A DNA stretch of 51,909 nt from an uncultured Flavobacteriales bacterium (lineage in GTDB: Bacteria > Bacteroidota > Bacteroidia > Flavobacteriales_D > Crocinitomicaceae): contig CAJWAO010000007.1 of NCBI GenBank assembly GCA_913020765.1, forward strand, positions 1 to 51,909, given 5' to 3'. The position numbers and the translations under genes were made by a program. This document shows, one piece after another, positions 34,370 through 43,513 of the stretch. The notes under the pieces are model-generated. The model made no database searches. It saw nothing but the letters and a program-made list of their open reading frames with translations, and was not told the origin of the DNA. Within the stretch, counting starts at the first letter, position 1, and every line of letters begins with the position of its first letter.

Positions 34370-35232
34370 TCGCACTGGTTGGAACTATTACTTGCTCGAC
34401 ATTCATCTTTGTACTCTTTAGACTATTTGAAAGATTCAATATTTCGACGTTTCAAGCCGTTATTGTAAATTATTTTACTGCCTTTTTATGTGGAATATTG
34501 GCCCACGGTAACGAGCTTAGTAAAGATTCTTTTTTTCACCTCGAATGGCTACCATTTGTTCTAGTATCCTCAATTTTCTTCATCACACTATTCATTATAA
34601 TGGCCTTTAGTGCTCAACAAAATGGTATAGCCGCAACCTCTGTTGCCGTTAAAATGAGTATGGCAGCATCTATGCTTGGGATGATTTTAATTTATAATGA
34701 ATCGCTATCTGAACTTAAGTTGTTCGGAATATTTTATGCACTTCTTGGCGTGTATTTAATCGCTTCCTCAGGATCGAAAAGCAACAAAAACAGTAAAGCT
34801 TACCTGCTCATTATTCTTTTCATTGGAAGTGGTCTTTTGGATTTAAATCTAAATTATGCCCAAAATCATGTGCTCAACTACATTTCAACATCAATATTCA
34901 CAGCCTTTGGTTTTGCTGCAGCAGGAATTCTTGGAGTTCTTTTCTTTATCATTCAAAGCTTTCGAGGTAGGTCACAACCAATTAAATTAAAAAACTTAAT
35001 TGCAGGATTTCTATTAGGTATACCCAATTATTATTCTATTTATTTTCTTTTAGAAGCATATCAATCCATACCTTGGCAAGACTCGAGCATTTTAGCCGTT
35101 GTGAATGTTTCAGTCGTTTTACTTTCCGTGATCACAGGATTTGTTGTTTTTAAAGAAATTTTAAACCAAAAAAAGCTTGTAGGTATTATCGCGGCTTTAA
35201 TCTCAATTTTCTTACTTTACTTCGCCTCGTAA
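34366..35232 (+). CDS. EamA/DMT family transporter
   Basis: A 288-residue membrane protein with about ten transmembrane helices in two repeats, as in the drug/metabolite transporter superfamily. Repeat 1 ends with MAASMLGMILIYNES and LLGVYLIASSGSK; repeat 2 ends with SVVLLSVITGFVVFKE and an LLYFAS C-terminus. The ATG overlaps the ribD stop as ATGA. EamA proteins include RibN, a riboflavin importer, so a link to flavins is a reasonable inference from the coupling, but the family is broad and the substrate is not shown. Confidence 0.85.
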   Translation: MIALVGTITCSTFIFVLFRLFERFNISTFQAVIVNYFTAFLCGILAHGNELSKDSFFHLEWLPFVLVSSIFFITLFIIMAFSAQQNGIAATSVAVKMSMAASMLGMILIYNESLSELKLFGIFYALLGVYLIASSGSKSNKNSKAYLLIILFIGSGLLDLNLNYAQNHVLNYISTSIFTAFGFAAAGILGVLFFIIQSFRGRSQPIKLKNLIAGFLLGIPNYYSIYFLLEAYQSIPWQDSSILAVVNVSVVLLSVITGFVVFKEILNQKKLVGIIAALISIFLLYFAS

Positions 35233-35249
35233 TTCTTAATTTTATCAAC

Positions 35250-35900
35250 ATGAAAAACATCATTTTCATACTTATTTTACTCAACTCGGCTTTGATTTTA
35301 TCGCAGGAAAATATCTCTCTTGCGGTACTCAAATATAATGGTGGCGGAGATTACTATGCCAACCCTACAGCAGTTCCAAATCTTATCGAATTTTGTAATT
35401 CAACCTTAAAGACGGATTTAAACGTAGATGAGGTACCCTATGTAGAGGCAGGAAGCAAAGACTTGTTCGATTATCCCTTTGTTCATATGACCGGCCATGG
35501 AAACGTGGTTTTTTCTCCTGTTGAGGCTCAAAATTTAAGGACGTATTTTGATGCCGGAGGATTTATGCATATCGATGATAATTATGGAATGGACCCTTTT
35601 ATTCGTATTGAGCTAAAAAAAATTTTTCCGACCTCAGAATTGATTGAGCTACCACCAAATCATCCTATATTTCATCAGAACTTTCATTTTGATGGCTTAC
35701 CAAAAATACACGAGCATGATGGTAATCCAGCACAGGCATTTGGAATTTTTATCGACGGCAGAATGGTCTGCCTCTATACGTTTGAATCAGATTTAAGCGA
35801 CGGCTGGGAAGATGCAAATGTTCACAATGACCCAATCAATAAAAGAGAAGAAGCACTGCAGATGGGTGCTAATATTATACAATACGTATTTACGAACTAA
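35250..35900 (+). CDS. DUF4159 domain protein, exported
   Basis: A 216-residue protein with a signal peptide (IIFILILLNSALILSQ) and a single DUF4159 domain: VLKYNGGGDYYANPTAVPNL at the start, FVHMTGHGNVVFSPVEAQNL in the middle and AGGFMHIDDNYGMDPFIRIEL next. The family has a class I glutamine-amidotransferase-like fold of unknown activity. It usually sits with MoxR/vWA genes, which are not seen here; instead it follows the EamA gene by 17 nt, so it may ride on the ribD transcript. It converges on the cyclophilin-FKBP gene with a 2-nt gap. Confidence 0.88.
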   Translation: MKNIIFILILLNSALILSQENISLAVLKYNGGGDYYANPTAVPNLIEFCNSTLKTDLNVDEVPYVEAGSKDLFDYPFVHMTGHGNVVFSPVEAQNLRTYFDAGGFMHIDDNYGMDPFIRIELKKIFPTSELIELPPNHPIFHQNFHFDGLPKIHEHDGNPAQAFGIFIDGRMVCLYTFESDLSDGWEDANVHNDPINKREEALQMGANIIQYVFTN

Positions 35901-35902
35901 AG

Positions 35903-37024
35903 CTAATGCTGGTGGTCATGATGGTCATGATTGTGGTCATGACCTTCATGGCTAGACTTCGCTGGTTTCACCTTGTTAAAATCAATAAGCTGAATATCAA
36001 AAATCAAATCGGAATATGGAGGGATTGCTCCTTTTCTACCGGATTTTCCGTAGGCCTGATAATATGGGATGACCACCTTAATTTCTCCACCTTTTCCAAT
36101 AAGGGTAATCCCTTCTTCAAATCCAGCAATCATCTTTTGAGTTTTATAATTAAATTGAAATATCTGATTTCTATCTAAAGAAGAATCAAACTTTTTACCA
36201 TCGGCCCGGAATGTTCCCGTGTAATGCAATTGTACCTCCATGCCTTCCTCTATTTTTGGCTTTCGTTTACCTTTTTTCTTACGTAAATATACCAAACCAG
36301 ACTTCGTCATTTTCGCTTTTTTGTACTTCTTCTTAACCTGCTTGAACATGTACTTACTATACTCGGCTTCAGACATTTCTGCAATAAATTTTAGCTCTTC
36401 AGCTCTTTTTAATTCAGACTCCCGAATTGGGTCATAAATTAAATGAAATGCTTCCATGGCATTAAAGGAGTTTGCCGCTGCGCCTTTCCTTATAATTGTT
36501 ACACTATTTATCAGATCATCTTTTTCAATTTTATTAACAACATCCATTCCTTTCACAACATGTCCAAAAACGGTGTGCTTTCGATCTAGCCAAGGCGTCG
36601 CTTTGTGCGTTATAAAAAATTGGCTTCCATTCGTATTTGGCCCAGAATTCGCCATAGATAAAATACCCGGCCCACTATGAATCAAACCTTCCACAATTTC
36701 ATCATAAAATTTATATCCTGGATCTCCAGTCCCATTACCTAGGGGACAACCTCCTTGGATCATAAAATCTTTGATTACCCTATGAAACCTAAGATTATTG
36801 TAATACGGATTAGAAATTACAGCATCATCTACAGAAAAGTCTCCTTCTACAAGACCTACAAAATTCCCAACCGTCATTGGTGTTTTTTCAAATTCAAGCT
36901 GACACAAAATGATGCCTTTGGAAGTTTGAAACTCCGCATACATTCCATCAGAAAGTACTGCATTTTGACCAAAAGTAAAAACAAAAGAAAATACGATGAT
37001 AAAACTGTAAACGATGTTTTTCAT
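35903..37024 (-). CDS. Cyclophilin-FKBP dual-domain peptidyl-prolyl isomerase with His-rich tail
   Basis: A 373-residue exported protein (signal ending VFTFGQ) carrying two unrelated isomerase folds. Residues about 25-190 are a cyclophilin: [29 protein letters not shown] and [14 protein letters not shown] hold the catalytic Arg, Phe, Gln and His. Residues about 255-350 are an FKBP domain ([36 protein letters not shown]), though the usual Trp of the VIxGW motif is Phe (MIAGFEEG). The last 16 residues are histidine-rich ([15 protein letters not shown]), probably binding metal. It lies 21 nt downstream of a separate FKBP gene in one minus-strand unit. Confidence 0.9.
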   Translation of the reverse strand: MKNIVYSFIIVFSFVFTFGQNAVLSDGMYAEFQTSKGIILCQLEFEKTPMTVGNFVGLVEGDFSVDDAVISNPYYNNLRFHRVIKDFMIQGGCPLGNGTGDPGYKFYDEIVEGLIHSGPGILSMANSGPNTNGSQFFITHKATPWLDRKHTVFGHVVKGMDVVNKIEKDDLINSVTIIRKGAAANSFNAMEAFHLIYDPIRESELKRAEELKFIAEMSEAEYSKYMFKQVKKKYKKAKMTKSGLVYLRKKKGKRKPKIEEGMEVQLHYTGTFRADGKKFDSSLDRNQIFQFNYKTQKMIAGFEEGITLIGKGGEIKVVIPYYQAYGKSGRKGAIPPYSDLIFDIQLIDFNKVKPAKSSHEGHDHNHDHHDHQH

Positions 37025-37045
37025 TTCAATAAGATTGTGTGATGA

Positions 37046-37726
37046 TTAGTTAGAGAAGTCAATTAGCTCTACCTCAAATACGAGCGGCATATACGGTTTT
37101 ATAATACTACCCGGTTGTGGATTTGCCCCATAGGCGAGCTCTTGCGGAATAAAAAATTGAAACTTAGCTCCTTTTGACATTAACTGAAGTCCCTCTGTCC
37201 ACCCCTGGATTACCTGATTAAGACCAAATTCAATAGGCTCTCCACGGTCGTAGGAACTATCAAATTTATCTCCGTTCGGAGTAGTGCCCAGATAGTGCAC
37301 CTTTACCTTTGAACTTGAAGAAGGCTTGGCACCACTGCCCTCTCTAAGAACCTTATATTGAAGTCCAGAGGCTGTTACCTGAATATCTTTATTTTTTTTA
37401 TTTTCTTCTAAAAACTTTTCGCCTTCCGCCTTAAAAACAAGATTTTCTTTTTCAACTTGTTGGGCTCTTAATTGATTTTTTTTCGTGAAATATGAGCCGA
37501 GGATTGCATTATTAGCGTCAGTGCACAATGGATCTTTACTATAGAGTGCGTCACTAAGACCTTTGACAACAAGTTCCTTATTCGCTTCACTCAAATCACG
37601 TAAGACGTTCTTGGCAATGGTCTGTCCTATAAGATAGGATATAGTATCAATCTCGTTCTTCAATTTATTTTGGCTAAAGTTGGCTGGTGCTAATGCCAGG
37701 CATAGCAAAAGTGCGGATATTCTCAT
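37046..37726 (-). CDS. FKBP-type peptidyl-prolyl isomerase (FkpA/Mip-like)
   Basis: A 226-residue exported isomerase (signal ending LAPANFSQ). Residues about 20-115 form the helical N-terminal dimer domain typical of FkpA/Mip (DTISYLIGQTIAKNVLRDL). The FKBP domain follows (VKVHYLGTTPNGDKFDSS, VIQGWTEGLQLMSKGAK, IPQELAYG), with all usual active-site residues. Most of this domain is nearly the same as in the FKBP-DUF1573 lipoprotein at 23275-24120. It follows nadK by 6 nt and precedes the cyclophilin-FKBP gene by 21 nt. Confidence 0.92.
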   Translation of the reverse strand: MRISALLLCLALAPANFSQNKLKNEIDTISYLIGQTIAKNVLRDLSEANKELVVKGLSDALYSKDPLCTDANNAILGSYFTKKNQLRAQQVEKENLVFKAEGEKFLEENKKNKDIQVTASGLQYKVLREGSGAKPSSSSKVKVHYLGTTPNGDKFDSSYDRGEPIEFGLNQVIQGWTEGLQLMSKGAKFQFFIPQELAYGANPQPGSIIKPYMPLVFEVELIDFSN

Positions 37727-37732
37727 AATTGT

Positions 37733-38611
37733 TTAGTTTCTTTTATCGATGCCCCAATGCATCTTATTTCTAATTGTATCTAAAAAGTTATTGTTCTCAA
37801 ATTTAACCACATTGATCATGAAATCAGCTTTTTGAATAACAATTTCCTGACCTTGTTTGATGCTATGGGATTTCCCATCAATACTCATTAAATAAGATCT
37901 ACCTCTTCCTTCTACATTCAATGTGATTGGCATGTGATCTGGAATCACCATCGGCCTTACATTCAAATTGTGTGGTGCAATAGGTGTTATAATATGCACC
38001 TGGCAACCCGGTGTAACAATTGGTCCTCCACAGCTCAAATTGTATGCTGTAGACCCTGTCGGTGTTGAAATAATCAATCCATCAGACCAATATGTATTTA
38101 AAAAATTACCATCTAACGATACCTTGACATTAATCATGGAGGACGTATCCTTTTTATGAATGGCTAGCTCGTTAATCGCATAAAAATATTGCTCATCTTC
38201 ACCATCATCGATGCCCACTGTCAGCAAAGATCTTTTCTGAAAAACGTATTTATTGTCTTTCACCAGGCCTAAAGCCTCTTGAACATGCTCCCTTGAAACA
38301 TTGGCCAAAAAACCTAATCTTCCTGTATTAATTCCAAGAACAGGGATACCGGAATTTCTTATATAAGAAACTGATTTTAAAAAAGTACCATCGCCACCTA
38401 TGCTGATCAATAAATCAACTCCTACTCCGAGCTCTGAATGGGTGGAAAACGTTTCAAAATCGAAGGAAACAGAAGTCTTTTGCGCTAACGATTTTGAAAA
38501 ATCTTCCTCAAGAAGAATAGTCCATCCGAATGAAAGTATCGTTTCGAAAACCTCATGAAATGCAGATAATTTCTGCTTCGTTACCGTACGTCCATAAATT
38601 GCAATCCGCAT
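37733..38611 (-). CDS. nadK: NAD kinase
   Basis: Phosphorylates NAD to NADP using ATP or polyphosphate; 292 residues, cytoplasmic. The GGDGT motif (residues 72-76, in SIGGDGTFLKS) is the catalytic and nucleotide-binding signature, with LGINTGRLGFLA, NELAIHKKD and STPTGSTAYNLSCGGPIV further along. It lies 1 nt after the CBS gene and 6 nt before the FKBP gene, so the four minus-strand genes look like one operon. The CBS-nadK pairing is common in Bacteroidota. Confidence 0.95.
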   Translation of the reverse strand: MRIAIYGRTVTKQKLSAFHEVFETILSFGWTILLEEDFSKSLAQKTSVSFDFETFSTHSELGVGVDLLISIGGDGTFLKSVSYIRNSGIPVLGINTGRLGFLANVSREHVQEALGLVKDNKYVFQKRSLLTVGIDDGEDEQYFYAINELAIHKKDTSSMINVKVSLDGNFLNTYWSDGLIISTPTGSTAYNLSCGGPIVTPGCQVHIITPIAPHNLNVRPMVIPDHMPITLNVEGRGRSYLMSIDGKSHSIKQGQEIVIQKADFMINVVKFENNNFLDTIRNKMHWGIDKRN

Positions 38612-38612
38612 A

Positions 38613-39275
38613 CTAATATTTCAAATAGTTCATTAAAGCATCGTACCGCCATTTTAAATCGTCAGAACCCATTCCATTCTGATATTCTGCCTTTACAACA
38701 TAATCATAACGCTCAAAAGTCCTAATAATTGCCGTTAAATCCTCTTGATTTATTTTCAATGTCACGTCGAGATTTGTTGAAGCAGGGTTAGACAGAATTG
38801 TTGAACTTAGAATTTTCGCATTATTACTTTCTACAATCTGCCCAATTTGTGACATTGAATAATCGGATTGGCTCACCTCTAATACTAAAATACCACCTTT
38901 ATCCTTAATACTTGCGGTATTTGCAATTGTTGTCATTAGTTCAAAAATATTGGTACATCCGAGGTATTTCTCCTCTCGGTCCAATATTGGCATAACACTA
39001 ATTTTAGACTCGGATATTTTCGATAGAATCTCAAATAAATGTGCATCTGATTTTACATAAGGTCTTGGTAAATGTTGAAATAACTCGTCCAACGTTAAAT
39101 CGAAGTCAAGTTTATCCAATATATCTGACTCAGAAACGAGTCCAACATAATTCCCGTTTTTCAATACAGGAAGGTGCGAAACTTTAAATTCATCCATCCA
39201 ATTCATCGCTTTTTTACCAGAGTCAGAATGAACCAGAGGAGGGATGTCGTATGTTATTAAATCAATTGCATTCAT
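38613..39275 (-). CDS. CBS-pair domain protein
   Basis: About 220 residues from the ATG at 39275; an in-frame TTG at 39287 is also possible but the ATG gives the familiar start NAIDLITYDIPPL. Two CBS motifs occupy residues about 5-120 (VSHLPVLKNGNYVGLVSESDI and ISVMPILDREEKYLGCTNI), and an ACT-like region fills the rest (GGILVLEVSQSDYSMSQIGQ). CBS pairs bind adenine nucleotides and act as sensors. It is the first gene of the CBS-nadK-FKBP-cyclophilin/FKBP unit and is divergent from pdxJ. Confidence 0.87.
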   Translation of the reverse strand: MNAIDLITYDIPPLVHSDSGKKAMNWMDEFKVSHLPVLKNGNYVGLVSESDILDKLDFDLTLDELFQHLPRPYVKSDAHLFEILSKISESKISVMPILDREEKYLGCTNIFELMTTIANTASIKDKGGILVLEVSQSDYSMSQIGQIVESNNAKILSSTILSNPASTNLDVTLKINQEDLTAIIRTFERYDYVVKAEYQNGMGSDDLKWRYDALMNYLKY

Positions 39276-39339
39276 GCTTGTGTCCAAAGTAGTAAAATCA
39301 TTTAAGAGTTTGTAATTTTACCACTCCAAAATTAGTGCC

Positions 39340-40053
39340 ATGGTTAATTTAAGTGTCAATATCAATAAAATTGCTACCCTTCGAAATGCGAGAGGAGCAG
39401 ATTTGCCAAATCTCGTTCGATTCGCGAAGGATTGTGAAAAATTTGGGGCCAATGGAATTACGATACATCCAAGACCAGATGAAAGACACATTACTACGAA
39501 AGATGTATATGATCTCGCACCGATTGTACAGACTGAATTTAACATCGAAGGTTATCCTAACGATAGATTTATGTCCTTAATCAGAGAGGTAAGACCAAAA
39601 CAAGCTACACTCGTACCAGACGCTCCTGGAGTGCTTACCTCAGATAATGGCTGGGATATAGGAAAAAATGAGGCGTTACTTACTAGTACGATAGAGGAGC
39701 TAAGAAGCCTAGGCGTGAGATCATCTATTTTTGTGAATGCCGACAAAGATAGCATACATTTAGCCCATAAGGTAAATACAGACGCTATTGAACTTTACAC
39801 AGGTCCATATGCTCAAGACTTTGATGAAGACCGAGAATTGGCGGTGGAGAAATACGTATATGCCGCAGAAATTGCGAATACATTAGGATTGAGAATCAAT
39901 GCGGGACATGATTTAAACCTCGAAAACCTTTCATTTTTTAAAAACAAAATAAAATACCTTTCAGAGGTGTCAATAGGTCATGCCATCGTGTCAGACGCGT
40001 TGTACTATGGAATTGAAAAGTCGATTCAAGCCTACAAGGAGTGTCTCTCTTAA
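39340..40053 (+). CDS. pdxJ: Pyridoxine 5'-phosphate synthase
   Basis: Forms pyridoxine 5'-phosphate from 3-amino-1-hydroxyacetone phosphate and 1-deoxyxylulose 5-phosphate in vitamin B6 synthesis. It is 237 residues, typical. Diagnostic segments are the opening LSVNINKIATLRNARG, then GITIHPRPDERHI (catalytic His), FNIEGYP (catalytic Glu), and INAGHDLNLENL (second His). It is divergent from the CBS-nadK set, a placement common in Bacteroidota, and its stop overlaps the stop of the convergent mscS-type gene. Confidence 0.95.
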   Translation: MVNLSVNINKIATLRNARGADLPNLVRFAKDCEKFGANGITIHPRPDERHITTKDVYDLAPIVQTEFNIEGYPNDRFMSLIREVRPKQATLVPDAPGVLTSDNGWDIGKNEALLTSTIEELRSLGVRSSIFVNADKDSIHLAHKVNTDAIELYTGPYAQDFDEDRELAVEKYVYAAEIANTLGLRINAGHDLNLENLSFFKNKIKYLSEVSIGHAIVSDALYYGIEKSIQAYKECLS

Positions 40054-41150
40054 TCTTGCGTGGGCATATGAAGGGTCCTTTGCGGAAAAGGGATACAAAT
40101 ATTATGTTTTCTAAAAAGACGGTCTATTTCGAATCTAATTTCTGATTTATAGGTTTTGACATCCCAATACTGATCTGCCCAAAATATAAGTTCCATGTGC
40201 AATCCGTTGTCACCAAAATCTGCGAGCCTTACGATGACTTGGTGGGTCTTTTTTACCTTTGGATGCCCATTCGCTGCTTCTTTCAATAAATCTTTTACAA
40301 GCTCCGTATTAGAACCATAGGCAACAGTTACATTAATAATAAAACGTGTTAGCTTAGAACCATGGCTCCAATTTTCGACCTTGTCTCGCGTTAAAATGGT
40401 ATTTGGAATGACCAATACATTACCCTCCCAGGTTTGAATTTGAGTTGTTCGAATATTGATTTTTTTTATACGCACAACCAGATCCTGATGTTGGGATGTT
40501 GACGAAATCTTGACAATATCTCCAACCTTAATATTTCCCTCAAGAAGAAGAATAAAACCAGCAATGAAATCTCTAAATGCATCCTGAAGGCCTAAACCAA
40601 CACCAACAAGCACTGCAGTTGAACCAATAAAAAGATTTGTCAATGGCACATTTAACGCACGAAAGCAGAAGAGAAATGCGAATACATAAATTACATATTT
40701 GGCCAGCTGGGTATATATGTATTCATTTCCTTCGTCATGATTTGGGTTTTCCCTTAACTTTTTGACAATATATAAACGGGTAAAAAATACAAATAAGCGC
40801 GCTGAAAAAAGTACGGTGAGTATGACTAAAATATGGTAAAAAGAAAATTCGAACTTGGCAATTTTAATGATGGGATAATTCAGTAAATCCTCGAAACCTA
40901 CAGAGGGGTTATTTACTCTAAGGCTAATGATGCAAAGGTAAAATGCCAAAAAATATACACTTTGGCTAATAAGCTTCAGCCGGGCTAACTTCTTCCCTTT
41001 AATATTAATTTCAGCTTTGGCCAAATACTTATCAATGAGCTTCCCTGCCTCTTTTTTCCCTTTGAATGCAAGATAAAATATCAAAATTAAAACAAGAATG
41101 TTCCATAAATTCACATCAAAAGGACCAATATTAAATAGTACTTCGCTCAT
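40050..41150 (-). CDS. MscS family mechanosensitive ion channel
   Basis: A 366-residue inner-membrane channel of the small-conductance type that relieves osmotic pressure. It has about five transmembrane helices, the pore-lining TM3-type segment VGVGLGLQDAFRDFIAGFILLLEG, and the beta-rich soluble domain after it (IKVGDIVKISS, VRIKKINIRTTQIQTWEGNVLVIPN). The start codon shares its last base with the dnaG stop codon (41150), so translation is coupled to dnaG. Last gene of the polyprenyl synthase-MORN-dnaG-mscS unit. Confidence 0.9.
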   Translation of the reverse strand: MSEVLFNIGPFDVNLWNILVLILIFYLAFKGKKEAGKLIDKYLAKAEINIKGKKLARLKLISQSVYFLAFYLCIISLRVNNPSVGFEDLLNYPIIKIAKFEFSFYHILVILTVLFSARLFVFFTRLYIVKKLRENPNHDEGNEYIYTQLAKYVIYVFAFLFCFRALNVPLTNLFIGSTAVLVGVGLGLQDAFRDFIAGFILLLEGNIKVGDIVKISSTSQHQDLVVRIKKINIRTTQIQTWEGNVLVIPNTILTRDKVENWSHGSKLTRFIINVTVAYGSNTELVKDLLKEAANGHPKVKKTHQVIVRLADFGDNGLHMELIFWADQYWDVKTYKSEIRFEIDRLFRKHNICIPFPQRTLHMPTQD

Positions 41151-43105
41151 TATTTTATTATTATTCTCCCCAATTTATCGGAGAAGCTTTTTTTAATCTT
41201 TTCCCAGCTCATTTGCTCCGCTAAGAGCTCAAGCATGTCCTCATCAGGGTCTCCAGATTTGATTCTACTTTTAATATTAAAGATCACTTCATCTACCTTA
41301 TGATATTTAAAATTATAAATTGAATTCATAACAGATTTATACAAATCGTCCCCCTCTGACTTCGTGACAATATTATATTTATCCACCCAATTATAGCTCA
41401 GCTCAATGTCATTACTTTCAAGATGTGAAACGAAAGATACAACTTTTTGATTTTCTAGATTTTTAAAATAGGATGTTGACAACAGGATTTGATTGTTTAG
41501 GTTGCGCTCAAATTCTTCAAAAATCACTTTACACAACGGGTTTTCAAATTTTAAATCATCTTCAGTAAGCTCGTCGTAAATGAGCTCAATAACACTCGTG
41601 GTATGATTCTCGTCGGTTTCTTTAGGAAAACTAATTTGTCGAGTTCCAAAAAGAAGCATTAATCGAATTAAATCAAGTTCATATTCAAAAGTAGGTGTCT
41701 GTTTATTTGGATCAACCTCTTCCTGAACAATTTGTTTTTGTGGAGTTTGTACCTCTGAACTTTGAAATCCACGTGTTCCTTGTTCTTTAGTCAATCTTGT
41801 GCGCAGGAGCTTAATCAGCTCATTGGAAATGGTTTTTTCATCAATTTCAAACTTCTTAGCTATCTCTTGAACATAAACACTACGTGTAATCTGATCAGGA
41901 ATTAAGGCAACAGATTGTACAACTTCTCTAATTAATTTCGACCTTTGAATTGGGTCATTTTCTGAACCATCAATGAGCACACCGGCCTTGAAAGAGATAA
42001 AATCTTGCTTTTTCAAAGAAATCATTTCTTTGATTTCTGACAGGGCATGATTTTTAGCAAAAGAATCTGGATCCTCTCCATCCGGAAACAAAACTACTTG
42101 GACATTTAAACCTTCTTCAAGAATCAAATCAATCCCTCTAAAGGATGCCTTTATTCCAGCTGCATCTCCATCGTACAAAATGGTTAAATTCTTTGTATAT
42201 CGCTTAACCAAACGGATTTGTTCTCTCGTAAGTGAGGTGCCTGATGAAGAAACAACATTTTCAATGCCAGACTGAAACATGGAAATAACATCCGTATAAC
42301 CCTCACAAAGTAAGCATTCATCATATTTGATAATAGCACCTTTAGAAAAGTACAAACCGTAAAGAATTTCACTCTTGTTGTATATTGGACTTTCCGGAGA
42401 ATTATAATATTTCGCAACTTTCTTATCATTTTTTAAGGTGCGTCCACCAAAGCCAAGAACACGACCTGAAATACTGTGAATTGGAAAAAGCACACGACCA
42501 CGATAAAAATCAAAGGTGTAATCCTCCTTTTGTTTTGTTAAACCAACCTTGGTTAGGTATTGAAGCTTATATCCCTTTTTCAATGCAGCTTTTGTAAAAT
42601 CATCACTTACATCTAGACAATAGCCCAATTGAAATTGGACTATCGTATCTTGGGTAAAACCTCGCTCCAAAAAATAGGAGAGACCAATCGCTTTCCCTTC
42701 AGGATTCGTTCGAATATTGTTTTGAAAGTGTTGGTTGGCAAAATCATTTATGACAAATAGACTTTCCTTTTCTGAAATTTGCTCTAATTCTTCTTTGGTT
42801 TGCTCTCTCGGTGCGGGTATGTTAATACCGTATTTATCAGCCAACCAACGCAAAGCTTCGGGATATGTAAAGTGTTCTTTTTCCATTAAAAAGGTCACAA
42901 CTGTTCCTCCTATTCCGGTAGAAAAACATTTAAAAATTTGTTTTGCGGGCGAAACTACAAAAGATGGCGTCCTTTCATCGGTAAATGGACTGAGCCCTTT
43001 CAAGTTTGAACCGGCTCTTTTGAGCTGAACAAAATCACCAATCACCTCCTCAACAAGAGCAGTTTGCATAATTTCATCTACAATATGTGGAGGAATTTTA
43101 CTCAT
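41150..43105 (-). CDS. dnaG: DNA primase with degenerate zinc finger
   Basis: Makes RNA primers for replication; 651 residues, normal length. The TOPRIM catalytic core is present (LLCEGYTDVISMFQSGIENVV and the DGDAAG motif, LYDGDAAGIKAS). The N-terminal CHC2 zinc-finger region keeps its shape (GLSPFTDERTPSFVVSPAKQ, then KCFSTGIGG), but three of four zinc ligands are replaced: S39, T42 and T62, with only C59 left. This change is typical of Flavobacteriia primases, as far as I recall. The start overlaps the MORN lipoprotein gene by 4 nt and the end overlaps the mscS-type gene by 1 nt. Confidence 0.95.
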   Translation of the reverse strand: MSKIPPHIVDEIMQTALVEEVIGDFVQLKRAGSNLKGLSPFTDERTPSFVVSPAKQIFKCFSTGIGGTVVTFLMEKEHFTYPEALRWLADKYGINIPAPREQTKEELEQISEKESLFVINDFANQHFQNNIRTNPEGKAIGLSYFLERGFTQDTIVQFQLGYCLDVSDDFTKAALKKGYKLQYLTKVGLTKQKEDYTFDFYRGRVLFPIHSISGRVLGFGGRTLKNDKKVAKYYNSPESPIYNKSEILYGLYFSKGAIIKYDECLLCEGYTDVISMFQSGIENVVSSSGTSLTREQIRLVKRYTKNLTILYDGDAAGIKASFRGIDLILEEGLNVQVVLFPDGEDPDSFAKNHALSEIKEMISLKKQDFISFKAGVLIDGSENDPIQRSKLIREVVQSVALIPDQITRSVYVQEIAKKFEIDEKTISNELIKLLRTRLTKEQGTRGFQSSEVQTPQKQIVQEEVDPNKQTPTFEYELDLIRLMLLFGTRQISFPKETDENHTTSVIELIYDELTEDDLKFENPLCKVIFEEFERNLNNQILLSTSYFKNLENQKVVSFVSHLESNDIELSYNWVDKYNIVTKSEGDDLYKSVMNSIYNFKYHKVDEVIFNIKSRIKSGDPDEDMLELLAEQMSWEKIKKSFSDKLGRIIIK

Positions 43106-43512
43106 GGCTTCGAGTAATTAATTTCTGATACCACCTCTCCACTCGGGCTATAGGTTGTCCAAATACCCACTTTTTCATCTTTCTGCCATTCTCCCCGATA
43201 AAAAAGCATTCCATTGTCATAACGCACAATAGAAAAACCCTCACGTAAGCCATTTGTGTATGTAGTCATTGATTTTTCAATTCCTGACTCCAAATAATGT
43301 GTCCATCTTCCATGGCGTCTTCCTTTACTATCTCGTCCACCAATATACTTTAACTGCTTTCTCCCGGCATACCACTCTTTATATTGGCCATTAAGTGAAT
43401 CGATTAAAACCTCCTTCAGCATCACATGTCTGGATTTAGCGCCTCCTGTGGCCTCTTCTCCACTACAAGCAGAAATAATTACAATCAACAAAAAAATAAA
43501 GCTCAATTTCAT
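43102..43512 (-). CDS. Small MORN-type lipoprotein
   Basis: A 136-residue lipoprotein (signal ending VIISAC, Cys16). It contains several MORN-like repeats (LNGQYKEWYAGRKQLKY, RRHGRWTHYLESGIEKS, LREGFSIVRYDNGML, KVGIWTTYSPSGEVV). Function unknown. It is embedded between the polyprenyl synthase gene (1 nt gap) and dnaG (4-nt ATGA overlap), so it is surely expressed with them. It is shorter than, but of the same kind as, the lipoprotein at 32632-33216. Confidence 0.82.
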   Translation of the reverse strand: MKLSFIFLLIVIISACSGEEATGGAKSRHVMLKEVLIDSLNGQYKEWYAGRKQLKYIGGRDSKGRRHGRWTHYLESGIEKSMTTYTNGLREGFSIVRYDNGMLFYRGEWQKDEKVGIWTTYSPSGEVVSEINYSKP

Positions 43513-43513
43513 T

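Noticed and set aside
35908-35945. Short direct repeats of GGTCATGA as a possible repeat element
   Set aside because: They are the codons of the histidine-rich protein tail (CAT, GAC and CAC codons), not an independent repeat.
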